A DNA stretch of 64,000 nt from JACDAN01 sp963847235 (GCA_963847235.1 CAWJYU010000010.1:1-64000); one strand, 5' to 3'. Shown: positions 52,768 through 61,585, numbered from the stretch's first letter. The notes: generated by a model not told the origin, from the letters alone. Made by a program: numbers and translations.

Positions 52768-53026
52768 TGAGTTCCCCCTTCCCTGTCGTGGAAGGCGATT
52801 GTCGCTTGCCGTGTACGCGCTGACATCACCCGTTTGGGTTATTCCCTCTTTGCGGGGGTTTTTCTTTACAAGAGGCCTACGTCGCCAAGCGGGGCGACGC
52901 AGCCGTCGACCAGTGCGGAGGCGACGCCGCAGTCCCGAGGGAATCCATACGCAGACGAGAGCCGGAGTGAGCAGCGGCACGCCCCTCCGTATTCTCGGAG
53001 CCGCCCACGACCTTTAGGCTGGGGAC
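52768..53026 (-). other. Leader region of the small-protein/GGDEF operon with two hairpins
   Basis: No gene is seen here on either strand. Two small stems lie in tandem: accc-gttt-gggt (52828-52839) and ccc-tctttgc-ggggg (52844-52858), with tttttcttt next to the latter on the plus strand. They could be a terminator on the plus strand or a structured 5' leader on the minus strand. No known riboswitch was recognised. Confidence 0.3.
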
Positions 53027-53227
53027 GTGCCCTGGAGCGTCCAGCCCGAGCCGGCCGACGAAAACGAGCGAGAGGCCCTGCTCGCCGCGCTGGAGCGAGC
53101 GCTCGCGCAGGAGGAAGCCGCCGCCTCGGGACTGATCAGCGCGTGGTGGCGCTCGGGGTTCGACGACCTAGGCGGTGCTGCGGCTGCGGAGAAGCCGTGG
53201 AGCGAGCCGCGCGTAGTCGAGCCCTGA
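53027..53227 (+). CDS. Small acidic protein, possible acyl-CoA carboxylase epsilon-like subunit
   Basis: A GTG-started 66-residue protein with a helical, Glu/Ala-rich first half (NEREALLAALERALAQEEAA) and LISAWWRSGFDDLGG. Small acidic proteins with a C-terminal W/G patch next to carboxylase genes are typical of actinobacterial ACC epsilon subunits, but similarity is weak and the order is unusual. A TAGGCT hexamer is 6 bases upstream of the GTG. It partly overlaps the pgsA remnant on the opposite strand. Confidence 0.45.
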   Translation: MPWSVQPEPADENEREALLAALERALAQEEAAASGLISAWWRSGFDDLGGAAAAEKPWSEPRVVEP

Positions 53228-53502
53228 CCAGGTCACGACGATCAGCGTCCACCACACGATCGACTCGTCGATCGCGCCGCCCGCGGCGAACCGAACGAAT
53301 CGCCGCGATCGACTGCATTCACGTCTTCAGCTTCCCGAGATCCCGCGCGCCCAGGACCACCTGGGCATCGCGACCGCAAAGAGCGTCGTCGCCCAGTAGG
53401 CGTGGCCGGTGAAATCGATCGCGTACAGCGCCACGATCAGCGGCGCCGCGGCCATGCGTGCAACCGTCAGCTGATCGGCCGGCGCCAGACCGACACAATA
53501 TG
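53168..53502 (-). pseudogene. CDP-alcohol phosphatidyltransferase (pgsA-like) remnant, catalytic middle deleted
   Basis: The minus strand reads DQLTVARMAAAPLIVALYAI and TGHAYWATTLFAVAM, the N-terminal TM region of PgsA. It then jumps directly to ARDLGKLKT, an in-frame TGA, and MQSIAA (the GKxKTxxQ motif of the C-terminal third). The tail, one frame over, is GAIDESIVWWTLIVVTWSGL and DYARLAP, ending at 53168. The CDP-binding motif D-G-x2-A-R-x8-G-x3-D-x3-D (about 80 residues) is missing. PgsA makes phosphatidylglycerol phosphate; a functional copy must lie elsewhere. The 5' end overlaps the biotin carboxylase start. Confidence 0.7.
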
Positions 53503-55275
53503 CCGGTCGTGGCCGGCTTCTCGAAGGTGCTCGTCGCCAACCGTGGCGAAATCGCGATCCGGATCTTCCGGACGCTGCGGGAGCTAGGGATCTCGCCCGT
53601 CGCCGCGTACTCGGAGGCGGACCGCGACTCGCTCCATGTTCGCGCAGCCGACGAGGCCTATCTGCTCGGGCCGGGGCCACCGGGGGAGAGCTATCTGGCC
53701 CAGGAGCGCGTGATCGACGCTGCGAAGCGCTCCGGGTCCGAGGCCATCCATCCCGGCTACGGCTTCCTGGCGGAGAACGCGACCTTCGCTCGCGCGGTCG
53801 AGGACGCCGGGCTGACCTGGATCGGCCCGCCGGCCGAGGCGATCGACGTGATGGGCTCGAAGGTTGCCGCCCGCGAGCGGATGCAGGCCGCCGGCGTCCC
53901 GATCATCCCGGGGACGACGGAGCCGGTCTCGACGGCCGACGAGGTTCGCGCGCTGGGCGACGAGCTCGGCTGGCCGATCGCGATCAAGGCGTCCGCGGGC
54001 GGTGGCGGAAAGGGCCTGAAGGTCGTCGGCTCGGCGGACGAGGTCGAGCGCGCCTTCGAGTCTGCCCGACGGGAAGGCGAGGCGTACTTCTCCGACCCGG
54101 CGGTCTACGTCGAGCGCTACCTCGAGGATCCGCGCCACGTCGAGGTCCAGGTGCTCGCCGACGCACACGGGGCCGTCATCCACCTCGGCGAGCGCGACTG
54201 CACGATCCAGCGCCGCCACCAGAAGCTCGTCGAAGAGACGCCGTCCCCGGCCGTGTCCGAGGAGCTCCGCGAGCGGATCGGGCAGATCGCCGTCGACGCG
54301 GCCCGGGCCGTCGGCTATCGCTCCGCAGGGACGATCGAGGGCCTTCTCTCCAGTGAAGGCGAGTACTTCTTCCTCGAGATGAACACCAGGATCCAGGTGG
54401 AGCACACGATCACCGAGCTGGTCACGGGGCTCGACCTGATCCGCGAGCAGGTGTTGATCGCGGCCGGTGAGCCGCTATGGCTGCGCCAGGAGGACGTCCG
54501 GCTGAACGGGCACGCAATCGAGTGCCGGATCAATGCCGAGGATCCGTCCAACGGCTTTTTGCCTGCGCCCGGGAGGATCACGGGCTACCGCGAGCCGGGC
54601 GGGCCGGGAGTGCGGGTGGACTCGGGTGTCGAAGCGGGCAGCGAGGTCGTCGGTCTTTACGACCCACTGGTCGCGAAGCTCTGCGTCCAGGGAGTCGACC
54701 GCGAGCACGCGAGGCGCCGGATGCTCCGCGCGCTCGGCGAGTATCGGATCGAGGGCGTCACTTCGCTGCTCGGCTTTCACCAGGCGCTGCTCGAGCATCC
54801 CTGCTTCGCCCAGGGCGCGACGTGCCACGGCATCGTGGAGTCGGAGGAGCTTGCGGAGCGTGCCGAGGAGTTTTCTCATCAGGCAACAACCGTAGCGGGG
54901 GCGGCGGACGGCGTCGGCACCCGCGAGCGCGTCGTCAATGCCGAGCTGGACGGGCGCCGGTACGAGGTCAAGCTCCACTTCCCCGAGGCCCCGCACGCTG
55001 AGCTCGTGAGACGCCGCCGGGAGCGCGTCGCCGCCGCTACCCACCACGGCGCGGCGCGTGACGCCGTCGTCAGTCCCATGCAGGGCACCGTGCTCGCGGT
55101 CGAAGTCGCCGAGGGAGATGAGGTCCAGCCGGGCCAGGTGCTCTGCGTCGTGGAGGCGATGAAGATGGAGAACGAGATCACGGCGCACCGCGCGGGCCGT
55201 GTGACCGAGCTGTCGGTCGATGTCGGCCAGGCGGTGAAGACCGGCCAGGTGATCTGCGTCGTCCAGAGTGAGTGA
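53500..55275 (+). CDS. accA: Acetyl/propionyl-CoA carboxylase alpha subunit (biotin carboxylase-BCCP fusion)
   Basis: Carboxylates its own biotin arm with ATP and bicarbonate (591 residues). The biotin carboxylase domain has KVLVANRGEIAIRIFRTLRE, EAIHPGYGFLAEN, the ATP lid KASAGGGGKGLKVV, HLGERDCTIQRRHQKLVEE, EYFFLEMNTRIQVEHTITE and AIECRINAEDP. The C-terminal biotinyl domain has VEAMKMENEI with the biotin Lys. It is the partner of the beta subunit at 49.3 kb. The ATG at 53500 is preferred over an in-frame start at 53458. Actinobacterial practice calls this fusion AccA or PccA. Confidence 0.94.
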   Translation: MPVVAGFSKVLVANRGEIAIRIFRTLRELGISPVAAYSEADRDSLHVRAADEAYLLGPGPPGESYLAQERVIDAAKRSGSEAIHPGYGFLAENATFARAVEDAGLTWIGPPAEAIDVMGSKVAARERMQAAGVPIIPGTTEPVSTADEVRALGDELGWPIAIKASAGGGGKGLKVVGSADEVERAFESARREGEAYFSDPAVYVERYLEDPRHVEVQVLADAHGAVIHLGERDCTIQRRHQKLVEETPSPAVSEELRERIGQIAVDAARAVGYRSAGTIEGLLSSEGEYFFLEMNTRIQVEHTITELVTGLDLIREQVLIAAGEPLWLRQEDVRLNGHAIECRINAEDPSNGFLPAPGRITGYREPGGPGVRVDSGVEAGSEVVGLYDPLVAKLCVQGVDREHARRRMLRALGEYRIEGVTSLLGFHQALLEHPCFAQGATCHGIVESEELAERAEEFSHQATTVAGAADGVGTRERVVNAELDGRRYEVKLHFPEAPHAELVRRRRERVAAATHHGAARDAVVSPMQGTVLAVEVAEGDEVQPGQVLCVVEAMKMENEITAHRAGRVTELSVDVGQAVKTGQVICVVQSE

Positions 55276-56149
55276 CGGTCAGGCGAACCGGCCGTTCTGC
55301 TCCGAGATCGCGCGCGAGAACGACGAGCCGCTCGGCGCAACCGCCAGCCGTATAGACCACTGGCTGCTCGTCGAGTACCGCGGCCTCTGGAGCCACGACG
55401 CGCTCGCCGGAAGCGGCCTCTCCGACCAGGTCAAGGTCAGGCTTCGCGAGCTCGTCGCAGCCCGGCCGCGGACGCGCCTCCTCTTCATCCGCCGGCCGGA
55501 CCGCCGCCACCACGAAGGCGTCGCGACGTTCGTGGCCGACTCGCGCCAGGGGCACGAACGGCTCGCCGGCCTCGAGGTCGAGGAGCACGAGGAGCTCCGC
55601 CGGGTCGACCCGTTCGAGACGGCCGAGACGGTCGACCAGCCGCTCTTCCTTGTCTGCACGCACGGGAAACACGACCGCTGCTGTGCCAGGTTCGGACGGC
55701 CGCTCTGGGAAGGGGTCAGCGAGCAGCTGGACGAGTCGTCTGCCTGGCAGTGCACCCATGTCGGGGGCGACCGGTTCGCCGGCAACCTGGTCGCGCTTCC
55801 GCACGGCATCTACTACGGGCGGGTCGATCGCGACGACGTTGTGGACGTCCTCGACCACCACTTCTCCGGGCAGCTCGCACTCGACCGGTACCGCGGCCGC
55901 TCGTGCTGGCCGTTCAACGTCCAGGCGGCGGAGCGGCGCGTGCGCGCCGAGGAGGGACTGGTCGGCCTCACGGATCTCTCTCTTGCCCGCGTGACACGGG
56001 AGGAAGAGAACCGGTGGACTGTTGGCTTCGAGACGCGGGTGGGGCCGCGCGAGGTCGAGGTCGTCGCGGAAAACGGCGAGCTCACACTGCTCACCTGCAG
56101 CTCGCCGGTCGCGCGGAGACCGCGCCGCTACATCGCTATGCCGCGCTGA
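55268..56149 (+). CDS. Sucrase/ferredoxin-like family protein
   Basis: A 293-residue protein of the Suc_Fer-like (thioredoxin-like 2Fe-2S) group. FCSEIARENDEPLGATAS lies at the N-terminus. The centre has FLVCTHGKHDRCCARFGRPL with four candidate cluster/redox residues, and CTHVGGDRFAGNLVALPHG follows; a C-terminal winged domain ends the protein. The family is poorly characterised. The GTG overlaps the carboxylase stop, so it is co-translated. Its 3' end overlaps the convergent cupin gene by 14 bases. Confidence 0.85.
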   Translation: MSDGQANRPFCSEIARENDEPLGATASRIDHWLLVEYRGLWSHDALAGSGLSDQVKVRLRELVAARPRTRLLFIRRPDRRHHEGVATFVADSRQGHERLAGLEVEEHEELRRVDPFETAETVDQPLFLVCTHGKHDRCCARFGRPLWEGVSEQLDESSAWQCTHVGGDRFAGNLVALPHGIYYGRVDRDDVVDVLDHHFSGQLALDRYRGRSCWPFNVQAAERRVRAEEGLVGLTDLSLARVTREEENRWTVGFETRVGPREVEVVAENGELTLLTCSSPVARRPRRYIAMPR

Positions 56150-57300
56150 TCCGGAGCAGGCCTTCGCGGACGAGGCGGCGGACGAGCACGAGCCGGCTCT
56201 CGTCGTCGAGGTCGCCCGGGAGGTCCGCGGCCGTGAACGGATCCTCGCGCTCGAGCATCCAGGAGACCTCTTCTCGAATGCGAGCCGGAAACTCCACGTC
56301 CTTGCCGTCGAACGTCAGCGCGAAGGAGCCGTTCCGCTCCGAGGCGTAGACGAGCGCCGTCCCCCTGCGCTCGACCTCCGTGTCGCCGTCGAGCTCCTCG
56401 AGGGCCCGCAGCTGCGAGAGCTGGCCGTCGCGGATCGGCCGCCGCGTCCGGGCAAGCTTCTCCGTTGCGCGCCGCTCGACCGCCTCGGCCGTCAGGCGGC
56501 TCCTCAGGACCTCGAGAAGCTCGTCCGGGTCGCCGGATCCGAGCGAGCGCCGGAAGCCGAGCTCGCCGCCACACTCCTCCAGCGCCGCCTTGAAGGCGTC
56601 CAGCCAGGTGACGACGTTGACGCCGACCGTGAGGTGCAGCGAGTCGGTGTCCGAGGTGAGCGCCTCGTGGAGCCAGCCTCGCGGCAGGTACAGCATGTCC
56701 CCCGGCCGGAGCACGAGGTCCTGCACGGGCTCACCGGGGCCGCCCATCTCGGCCGAGTACTTCTGGTTCTTCAACGGGAGCTCGAGCGCGGGCTCGTAGA
56801 CGAGCCAGCGCTTCCGGCCGGAGACCTGCAGCACGAAGACGTCGTGCGTGTCGTGGTGGACCGGTAGCCCCTGCGCCGCCCGAGGCGTGTAGTACGCGTT
56901 CACCTGGGCGGGGTGGCCCAGAGCTCGCTCGAGCGAGCGGCAGAAGGCGCCGAGCTCCGGCCGGTGCAGGTGCAGGCCCTGGAGGACGATCGTCGCTCCG
57001 CGCTCCCACTCGGCGAGCACGCTGTCGACGTCGGCCGTCCCGGTGAAGCTGCTGGGACGCCAGGGAATGTCCGTCGTGTAGTCGCGGACGGCGAGCTGCT
57101 CGCCCGCCTTGACGAGTCGGAATCCGGGAAAGCGCAGTCCGCCCGAGGTGACGAGACGCTCGACCTCGGACTCTGAGAGGAGGTCGTCGTACCGCCCCGG
57201 ATCGTCTCGCTCGACGACGAGCGGCCTGCGCTCCCAGTGCTCGGCGAGGAACGCGTCCTCGCCGAGCGGCTCGACGCAGCGCTCGAGGGCGCTACGAGTC
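56136..57300 (-). CDS. JmjC/cupin-4 oxygenase, ribosomal-oxygenase-like (start unresolved)
   Basis: 2-oxoglutarate/Fe(II) dioxygenase fold related to ROX enzymes that hydroxylate ribosomal proteins. The metal site H-x-D is in LPVHHDTHDVFVLQVSGRKR, and the distal His is in LYLPRGWLHEALTSD. A C-terminal winged-helix/dimerisation region follows (about 290 residues from a GTG at 57020). Homology clearly continues upstream in frame (EPLGEDAFLAEHWERRPLVV, GLRFPGFRLVKAGEQ) to about 57290, but no ATG/GTG/TTG is found there. The start is therefore unclear: a non-standard codon, coupling to the small acidic gene or an indel. Confidence 0.82.
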
Positions 57301-57453
57301 CGTGTCGTCGGAGTCGCTGTCAGTGTCGTCCGAATCGGAGTCGGTGGTGTCTGCGTCGTCCATGTCCGCGTCGGCCGTCTCGCTGCGGATCTCCTGCGCG
57401 ACGTCCGTGCGGATCTCCTCGTCGGTGAGCGGTGACCGTGGGGTGTCGTCCAT
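57292..57453 (-). CDS. Small acidic Asp/Ser/Thr-repeat protein
   Basis: A 53-residue peptide starting at an ATG with gaggagg 5 bases upstream. A TDEEIRTDVAQEIRS segment leads into a low-complexity tail of repeated DSDSDDTDS units. The DNA repeat is visible as alternating tcggagtc/tgtcgtc units around 57298-57345. It overlaps the 5' end of the cupin frame on the same strand, so the two may be coupled. The function is unknown; an acidic adaptor or substrate of the oxygenase is speculation. Confidence 0.5.
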   Translation of the reverse strand: MDDTPRSPLTDEEIRTDVAQEIRSETADADMDDADTTDSDSDDTDSDSDDTDS

Positions 57454-57541
57454 CGTTCCTCCTCGAGGTCGGCGGCTGAACGGCCGAGTGTAGAGGCGCG
57501 CCGAGCGAGCCGTGACCGGTGGATAGACTCGCGCCCCGTTC

Positions 57542-58684
57542 ATGGATCTCTACGAGTACCAGGGCAAGGAGCTCTTCAAGCGCTTCGGCATCCCCGTCTC
57601 CGAGGGGAGGCTCGCGACCTCGCCGGAGGAGGCCCGCAAGGCGGCGGAGGAGCTCGGCGGCCAGGTCGTCGTCAAGGCGCAGGTACTGACGGGCGGCCGC
57701 GGCAAGGCGGGCGGGATCAAGCTCGCCGACGGGCCCGAAGACGCGGAGCGGCACGCACAGGACATCCTCGGGATGGACATCAACGGCCACGTCGTCCGCA
57801 AGCTCTGGATCGAGTCGGCTTCGGACATCGAGCGCGAGTACTACCTCTCGCTCACCTTCGACCGAGGGGAGAAGCAGGCCCTGTTCATGTTCACCAAGGA
57901 GGGCGGAATCGACATCGAGGAGGTCGCGGCCGAGCGGCCGGAGGCGCTCGCGAAGCTCCACGTCGACCCGCTCGAGGGCTACCAGTCGTACCAGGGTCGC
58001 CGACTGATCTACGGCGCCGGAATCGAGGACGAGAGCGAGCAGAAGCAGATCGCGAAGATCGCCGAGCGGTTGTACGCGGCGTTCGTCGGGGCCGACGCGA
58101 TGCTCTGCGAGATCAACCCGCTGATCGTGACGCCGGACGGCGAGGTGAAGGCGCTCGACTCGAAGTTCACGGTCGACGACAACGCGCTCTACAAGCACGC
58201 GGACATCGCGGAGATGCGCGACCTCGAGGCGTATCCGCCCGAGGAGCGGCAGGCGCGCGAGAAGGACGTCACCTACGTGAAGCTCGACGGGGAGGTCGGG
58301 GTGCTCGGCAACGGCGCCGGTCTCGTCATGTCCACGCTGGACGTCGTCGCCCTGGCCGGCGGACGGCCCGCGAACTTCTGCGACCTCGGCGGCGGGGGAG
58401 ACGCTCAAGGCGTCGTCGATGCGCTCGAGATCATCAGCGCCGACCCGCAGGTCAAGTCGATCCTCTTCAACATCTTCGGTGGGATCACGCGCTGCGACGA
58501 GGTGGCGCGCGGGATCCTCCAGGCGCTCGAGCAGCTGACGATCGAGGAGTCGATCGTGGTGCGACTGGACGGCACCAATGCAGAGGAGGGGAGAGAGCTC
58601 CTGCGCCAGGCCGCACCGGAGAACCTCCATGTCGAGCCGACGATGCTCGACGCAGCCAAGCGGGCCGTGGAGCTGGCGGCGTGA
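57542..58684 (+). CDS. sucC: Succinyl-CoA synthetase (ADP-forming) beta subunit
   Basis: TCA-cycle enzyme. The ATP-grasp domain has MDLYEYQGKELFKRFGIPVS, VVKAQVLTGGRGKAGGIKLA and INPLIVTPDGEVKALDSKF; the ligase domain has ANFCDLGGGGDAQGVVDAL, FNIFGGITRCDEVARGI and VVRLDGTNAEEGRELL. The 380 residues are standard. A TAGACT hexamer is 12 bases upstream, with no Shine-Dalgarno. The stop overlaps the methyltransferase gene by four bases; sucD comes after that gene instead of directly. Confidence 0.96.
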   Translation: MDLYEYQGKELFKRFGIPVSEGRLATSPEEARKAAEELGGQVVVKAQVLTGGRGKAGGIKLADGPEDAERHAQDILGMDINGHVVRKLWIESASDIEREYYLSLTFDRGEKQALFMFTKEGGIDIEEVAAERPEALAKLHVDPLEGYQSYQGRRLIYGAGIEDESEQKQIAKIAERLYAAFVGADAMLCEINPLIVTPDGEVKALDSKFTVDDNALYKHADIAEMRDLEAYPPEERQAREKDVTYVKLDGEVGVLGNGAGLVMSTLDVVALAGGRPANFCDLGGGGDAQGVVDALEIISADPQVKSILFNIFGGITRCDEVARGILQALEQLTIEESIVVRLDGTNAEEGRELLRQAAPENLHVEPTMLDAAKRAVELAA

Positions 58685-59373
58685 CCGACGTCTGGTCCAG
58701 CCGCGCGCAGGCGATGCGCGAGAGCCCGACGCACCGCGAGGGCCCGGACCTCGACCTGGTCGTCGAGTGGTGCGAGCCCGGCGAGGGCGTGCAGGCGCTC
58801 GATGTCGCCACCGGCGGCCAGCACGTGGCCCGGCGGCTGCGCGAGGCGGGCGCGTCCGTCGTTACCCTCGATCCCGCGCCCGGGATGGAGCCGGACGTTG
58901 TCGCGCACGCCGAGGACCTGCCGTTCCCCGACGGAAGCTTCGACGTCGTGGCCTGCCGGATCGCAGCGCACCACTTCGACGACGTCCCCGCCGCAGTCAG
59001 GGAGATGGCACGCGTCTCGAAGGACCGCGTGGTCGTCCAGGACAACCTCTTCCAGGGTGAGCGGATGGAAGAAGCGGAGAAGATTCGCGACCCGAGCCAT
59101 GTTCGGCGCTTCAGCGAGGAGGAGTGGCGCGGCTTCTTCGAGGAGGCAGGGCTCGAGATCGACCGGCTGGAGGTCATGAGCCGCCGGATGCCGGTCGACC
59201 CGTGGCTCGCCCGCGTCCCGGTGACCCCGGAGGTGGCGGCGCGCGTGAAGGAGTTCATCGCGGACGTGCTCGAAGACGGCCTCGTCCGCCACGAGGCGAT
59301 CATCCTGCGCGGGAGGAAGTCCTGGTGGCGATCATCGTCGACAACGACACGCGCCTCGTCGTCCAGGGCCTGA
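58681..59373 (+). CDS. Class I SAM-dependent methyltransferase between sucC and sucD
   Basis: A Methyltransf_11-type domain. The SAM motif is ALDVATGGQHVARRLREAG, followed by VTLDPAPGM, AEDLPFPDGSFDVVACRIA and a UbiE/Coq5-like helix HHFDDVPAAVREMARV. The 230 residues start at a GTG overlapping the sucC stop (GTGA), and the 3' end overlaps sucD by 49 bases, so it is embedded in the sucCD operon. The substrate is unknown; small-molecule methyltransferases of this type act on quinones or metabolites. Confidence 0.85.
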   Translation: MTDVWSSRAQAMRESPTHREGPDLDLVVEWCEPGEGVQALDVATGGQHVARRLREAGASVVTLDPAPGMEPDVVAHAEDLPFPDGSFDVVACRIAAHHFDDVPAAVREMARVSKDRVVVQDNLFQGERMEEAEKIRDPSHVRRFSEEEWRGFFEEAGLEIDRLEVMSRRMPVDPWLARVPVTPEVAARVKEFIADVLEDGLVRHEAIILRGRKSWWRSSSTTTRASSSRA

Positions 59374-60203
59374 CCGGCCGCGAGGGCTCGTTCCACGGGA
59401 TTCGGAACCGCGACTACGGCACGAACGTCGTCGCCGGCGTCACGCCCGGGAAGGGCGGTGCGGACGTCCAGGGCGTGCCGGTGTTCGACACGGTCGCCGA
59501 GGCCGTGGACGAGGCCGGCGCCAACACGGCCATGGTCTTCGTCCCCGCGCGCTTCGCGACCGATGCCGTCTACGAGGCCGTGGACGCCGGGATCGGGACC
59601 GTGATCTGCATCGCCGAGGGGCTTCCCGCGCACGAGATGCTGCGGGTCTACAACTACATCCGGCCGAAGGGGATCACGATGCTCGGCCCCAACTGCCCCG
59701 GCGCACTCTCGCCGGGGAAGGCAAACGTCGGGATCATCCCGGCCGAGATCTTCCGCGAGGGCCGAATCGGGCTCGTGAGCCGCTCGGGCACGCTCACGTA
59801 CCAGATCGGCCACGAGCTCACGCAGCTCGGGCTCGGCAACTCGACGATCGTCGGCATCGGCGGCGACCCCGTCGTCGGGTCGGGCTTCATCGACGTCCTC
59901 GAGCGCTTCGAGGCCGACGACGAGACCGAGATCGTGGTCATGGTCGGCGAGATCGGCGGCGCCGAGGAGGAGAAGGCGGCCGAGTTCATCCAGGCGAACA
60001 TGACGAAGCCGGTCGTCGCGTACATCGCCGGCTTCACCGCACCGCCAGGCAAGACCATGGGTCACGCGGGCGCGATCATCTCGGGCACGTCGGGCACCGC
60101 GCAGGCGAAGAAGGAAGCACTCGAGGCCTGCGGCGTGCGAGTCGGCACGACGCCGACCGAGGTCGCGCAGCTGGCAGCCGACGTGGTCGGCGCCCGCGCC
60201 TGA
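59325..60203 (+). CDS. sucD: Succinyl-CoA synthetase alpha subunit
   Basis: The CoA-binding domain has LVVQGLTGREGSFHGIRNRD, YGTNVVAGVTPGKGG, VPARFATDAVYEAVDAGI and TMLGPNCPGALSPGKANVGI. The phosphohistidine loop is KTMGHAGAIISGTSGTAQ. The 292 residues fit. The start is GTG 59325 inside the methyltransferase frame; an upstream in-frame stretch from 59124 has no SucD similarity. It forms the heterodimer with SucC. Confidence 0.95.
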   Translation: MAIIVDNDTRLVVQGLTGREGSFHGIRNRDYGTNVVAGVTPGKGGADVQGVPVFDTVAEAVDEAGANTAMVFVPARFATDAVYEAVDAGIGTVICIAEGLPAHEMLRVYNYIRPKGITMLGPNCPGALSPGKANVGIIPAEIFREGRIGLVSRSGTLTYQIGHELTQLGLGNSTIVGIGGDPVVGSGFIDVLERFEADDETEIVVMVGEIGGAEEEKAAEFIQANMTKPVVAYIAGFTAPPGKTMGHAGAIISGTSGTAQAKKEALEACGVRVGTTPTEVAQLAADVVGARA

Positions 60204-60246
60204 CCGCGCGCTCGCTGACATCCGACGACCGTCCTACAGTCGGCGC

Positions 60247-61371
60247 ATGGAGACGATCTCGCTCGCGCGCGGGGTTCCGGCGCCGGAATGCGTGCCTTCC
60301 GAGGAGCTCGCCGAATGTGCCCGGGCAGCAGTCCAGGCGGACGGCGCGACGATCCTCTCCTACGGGCCGGCCGGGGGCTACGCGCCGCTGCGCCGGTGGA
60401 TCGCGGAGCAGCACGGCGTCTCCCAGTCCCGCGTCGTCCTCACGAACGGATCGCTCCAGGGGTTCGCGCTGCTCGCCCAGGTGCTCGCCGGCGGCGGCGA
60501 GCGGGTGCTCGTCGAGGCGCCGACCTACGACCGGCCGCTGAGGATCCTCGGCTCGCTCGGTGCAGAGGTCTCGCCGGTGCGCTGCGACGAGGACGGGCTC
60601 GATGTCGACGCGCTCGAAAGTGAGCTCCGGCGTGGCCGACACCCTGCGTTTCTCTACGTGATCCCGACGTTCCAGAATCCCACCGGTCGCACGCTGACTG
60701 TCGACCGACGGCGGCGGCTGGTCGAACTGGCCGCGGAGCACGACCTGCTCGTCCTCGAGGACGACCCGTACGGCGCGATCAGGTTCGAGGGCGAGGCGCC
60801 GCAGACCCTCTTCGAGCTCGACGGCGGCACGCGGGTCGCGTTCTCGGGCTCGTTCTCGAAGACCGTCGCGCCCGGCATCCGCGTCGGCTACCTCGTCCTG
60901 CCCGAGCGGCTCGCGCAGGCCGTGGAGTCCGCGGCGGCCTCGACGTACATCACACCTGCGCTGCTGCCCCAAGCGACGGTGCACGAGTTCCTGCGACGCG
61001 GGCACCTGGAGCGGAACGTGCAGGTCGTCTGCTCGCTCCTCGGGGCCAGGCGAGATGCACTGCTGGCGGCGCTCGCCGAGCATCTCGGCGGCACCGGAGC
61101 GCGCTGGAGCACGCCCGAGGGCGGCTACTTCCTCTGGCTCGACCTGCCGGGCGACAAGAACGCCCGTGCGGTCCTCCACGCCGCGCAGGGAATCGGCGTC
61201 TCGTTCATCGCGGGGCCGGACTTCTACCCCTGGGCCGGCGGCGGACGGAGCTCTGCCCGGCTCGCGTACAGCTTTGCGTCGCCGGTGCAGCTACGCGAGG
61301 CTGTCAGGCGCCTTGGCGGGCTTCTCTCCCCGGCGCCGGCGGTAGACCTGCGACAGCAGCACGCCGCCTAG
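60247..61371 (+). CDS. PLP-dependent aminotransferase, class I/II (LysN/2-aminoadipate type)
   Basis: Fold-type I transaminase (374 residues). Motifs are SYGPAGGYAPLRRWIAEQHG, VVLTNGSLQGFALLAQVL, FLYVIPTFQNPTGRTL, LVLEDDPYGAIRFEG, the PLP Lys in FSGSFSKTVAPGIRVGYL and PEGGYFLWLDLPG. The first motif is shared with MocR-type regulators, but there is no HTH domain here. The substrate is probably a large amino acid such as 2-aminoadipate or an aromatic one. TACAGT lies 6 bases before the ATG. The 3' end overlaps the convergent LapA gene by 81 bases. Confidence 0.9.
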   Translation: METISLARGVPAPECVPSEELAECARAAVQADGATILSYGPAGGYAPLRRWIAEQHGVSQSRVVLTNGSLQGFALLAQVLAGGGERVLVEAPTYDRPLRILGSLGAEVSPVRCDEDGLDVDALESELRRGRHPAFLYVIPTFQNPTGRTLTVDRRRRLVELAAEHDLLVLEDDPYGAIRFEGEAPQTLFELDGGTRVAFSGSFSKTVAPGIRVGYLVLPERLAQAVESAAASTYITPALLPQATVHEFLRRGHLERNVQVVCSLLGARRDALLAALAEHLGGTGARWSTPEGGYFLWLDLPGDKNARAVLHAAQGIGVSFIAGPDFYPWAGGGRSSARLAYSFASPVQLREAVRRLGGLLSPAPAVDLRQQHAA

Positions 61372-61575
61372 CACGCCGAACGCGACCATCAGCACCATCG
61401 CCCAGATCAGCGAGACGGTCGCTGTGAAGAAGACGAAATCGATCTGGATCTGGTCGTCGTTCATCACGATGAACGCGAGCAGGTAGAGGAACATGGCCAG
61501 CAGGCCGACCAGGATCAGCCAGAGGCGCGGCTGGAACGGTTCGAGGCGATCGCCCCTCGACCGACGGAACGGCAT
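61291..61575 (-). CDS. LapA-domain (DUF1049) small membrane protein
   Basis: The 94 residues have two TM helices: PRLWLILVGLLAMFLYLLAF and the second spanning TATVSLIWAMVLMVAFGVLG. Between them is NDDQIQIDFVFFTA, the typical LapA_dom pattern (N-x2-V-x2-F-x-F). A basic RRRRGEKPAK tail ends the protein. In proteobacteria LapA assists LPS assembly; in actinobacteria the role is unknown. TAGACT lies 7 bases from the ATG. Confidence 0.85.
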   Translation of the reverse strand: MPFRRSRGDRLEPFQPRLWLILVGLLAMFLYLLAFIVMNDDQIQIDFVFFTATVSLIWAMVLMVAFGVLGGVLLSQVYRRRRGEKPAKAPDSLA

Positions 61576-61585
61576 GGAGCCGAGT

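Noticed and set aside
52768..52870. Possible mini-ykkC/guanidine-type double hairpin
   Set aside because: Two small stems exist, but the ACGR loops that define the class are not in place.
57320..58630. A 436-codon minus-strand frame antisense to sucC
   Set aside because: Leucine/arginine-rich antisense shadow; sucC is unambiguous.
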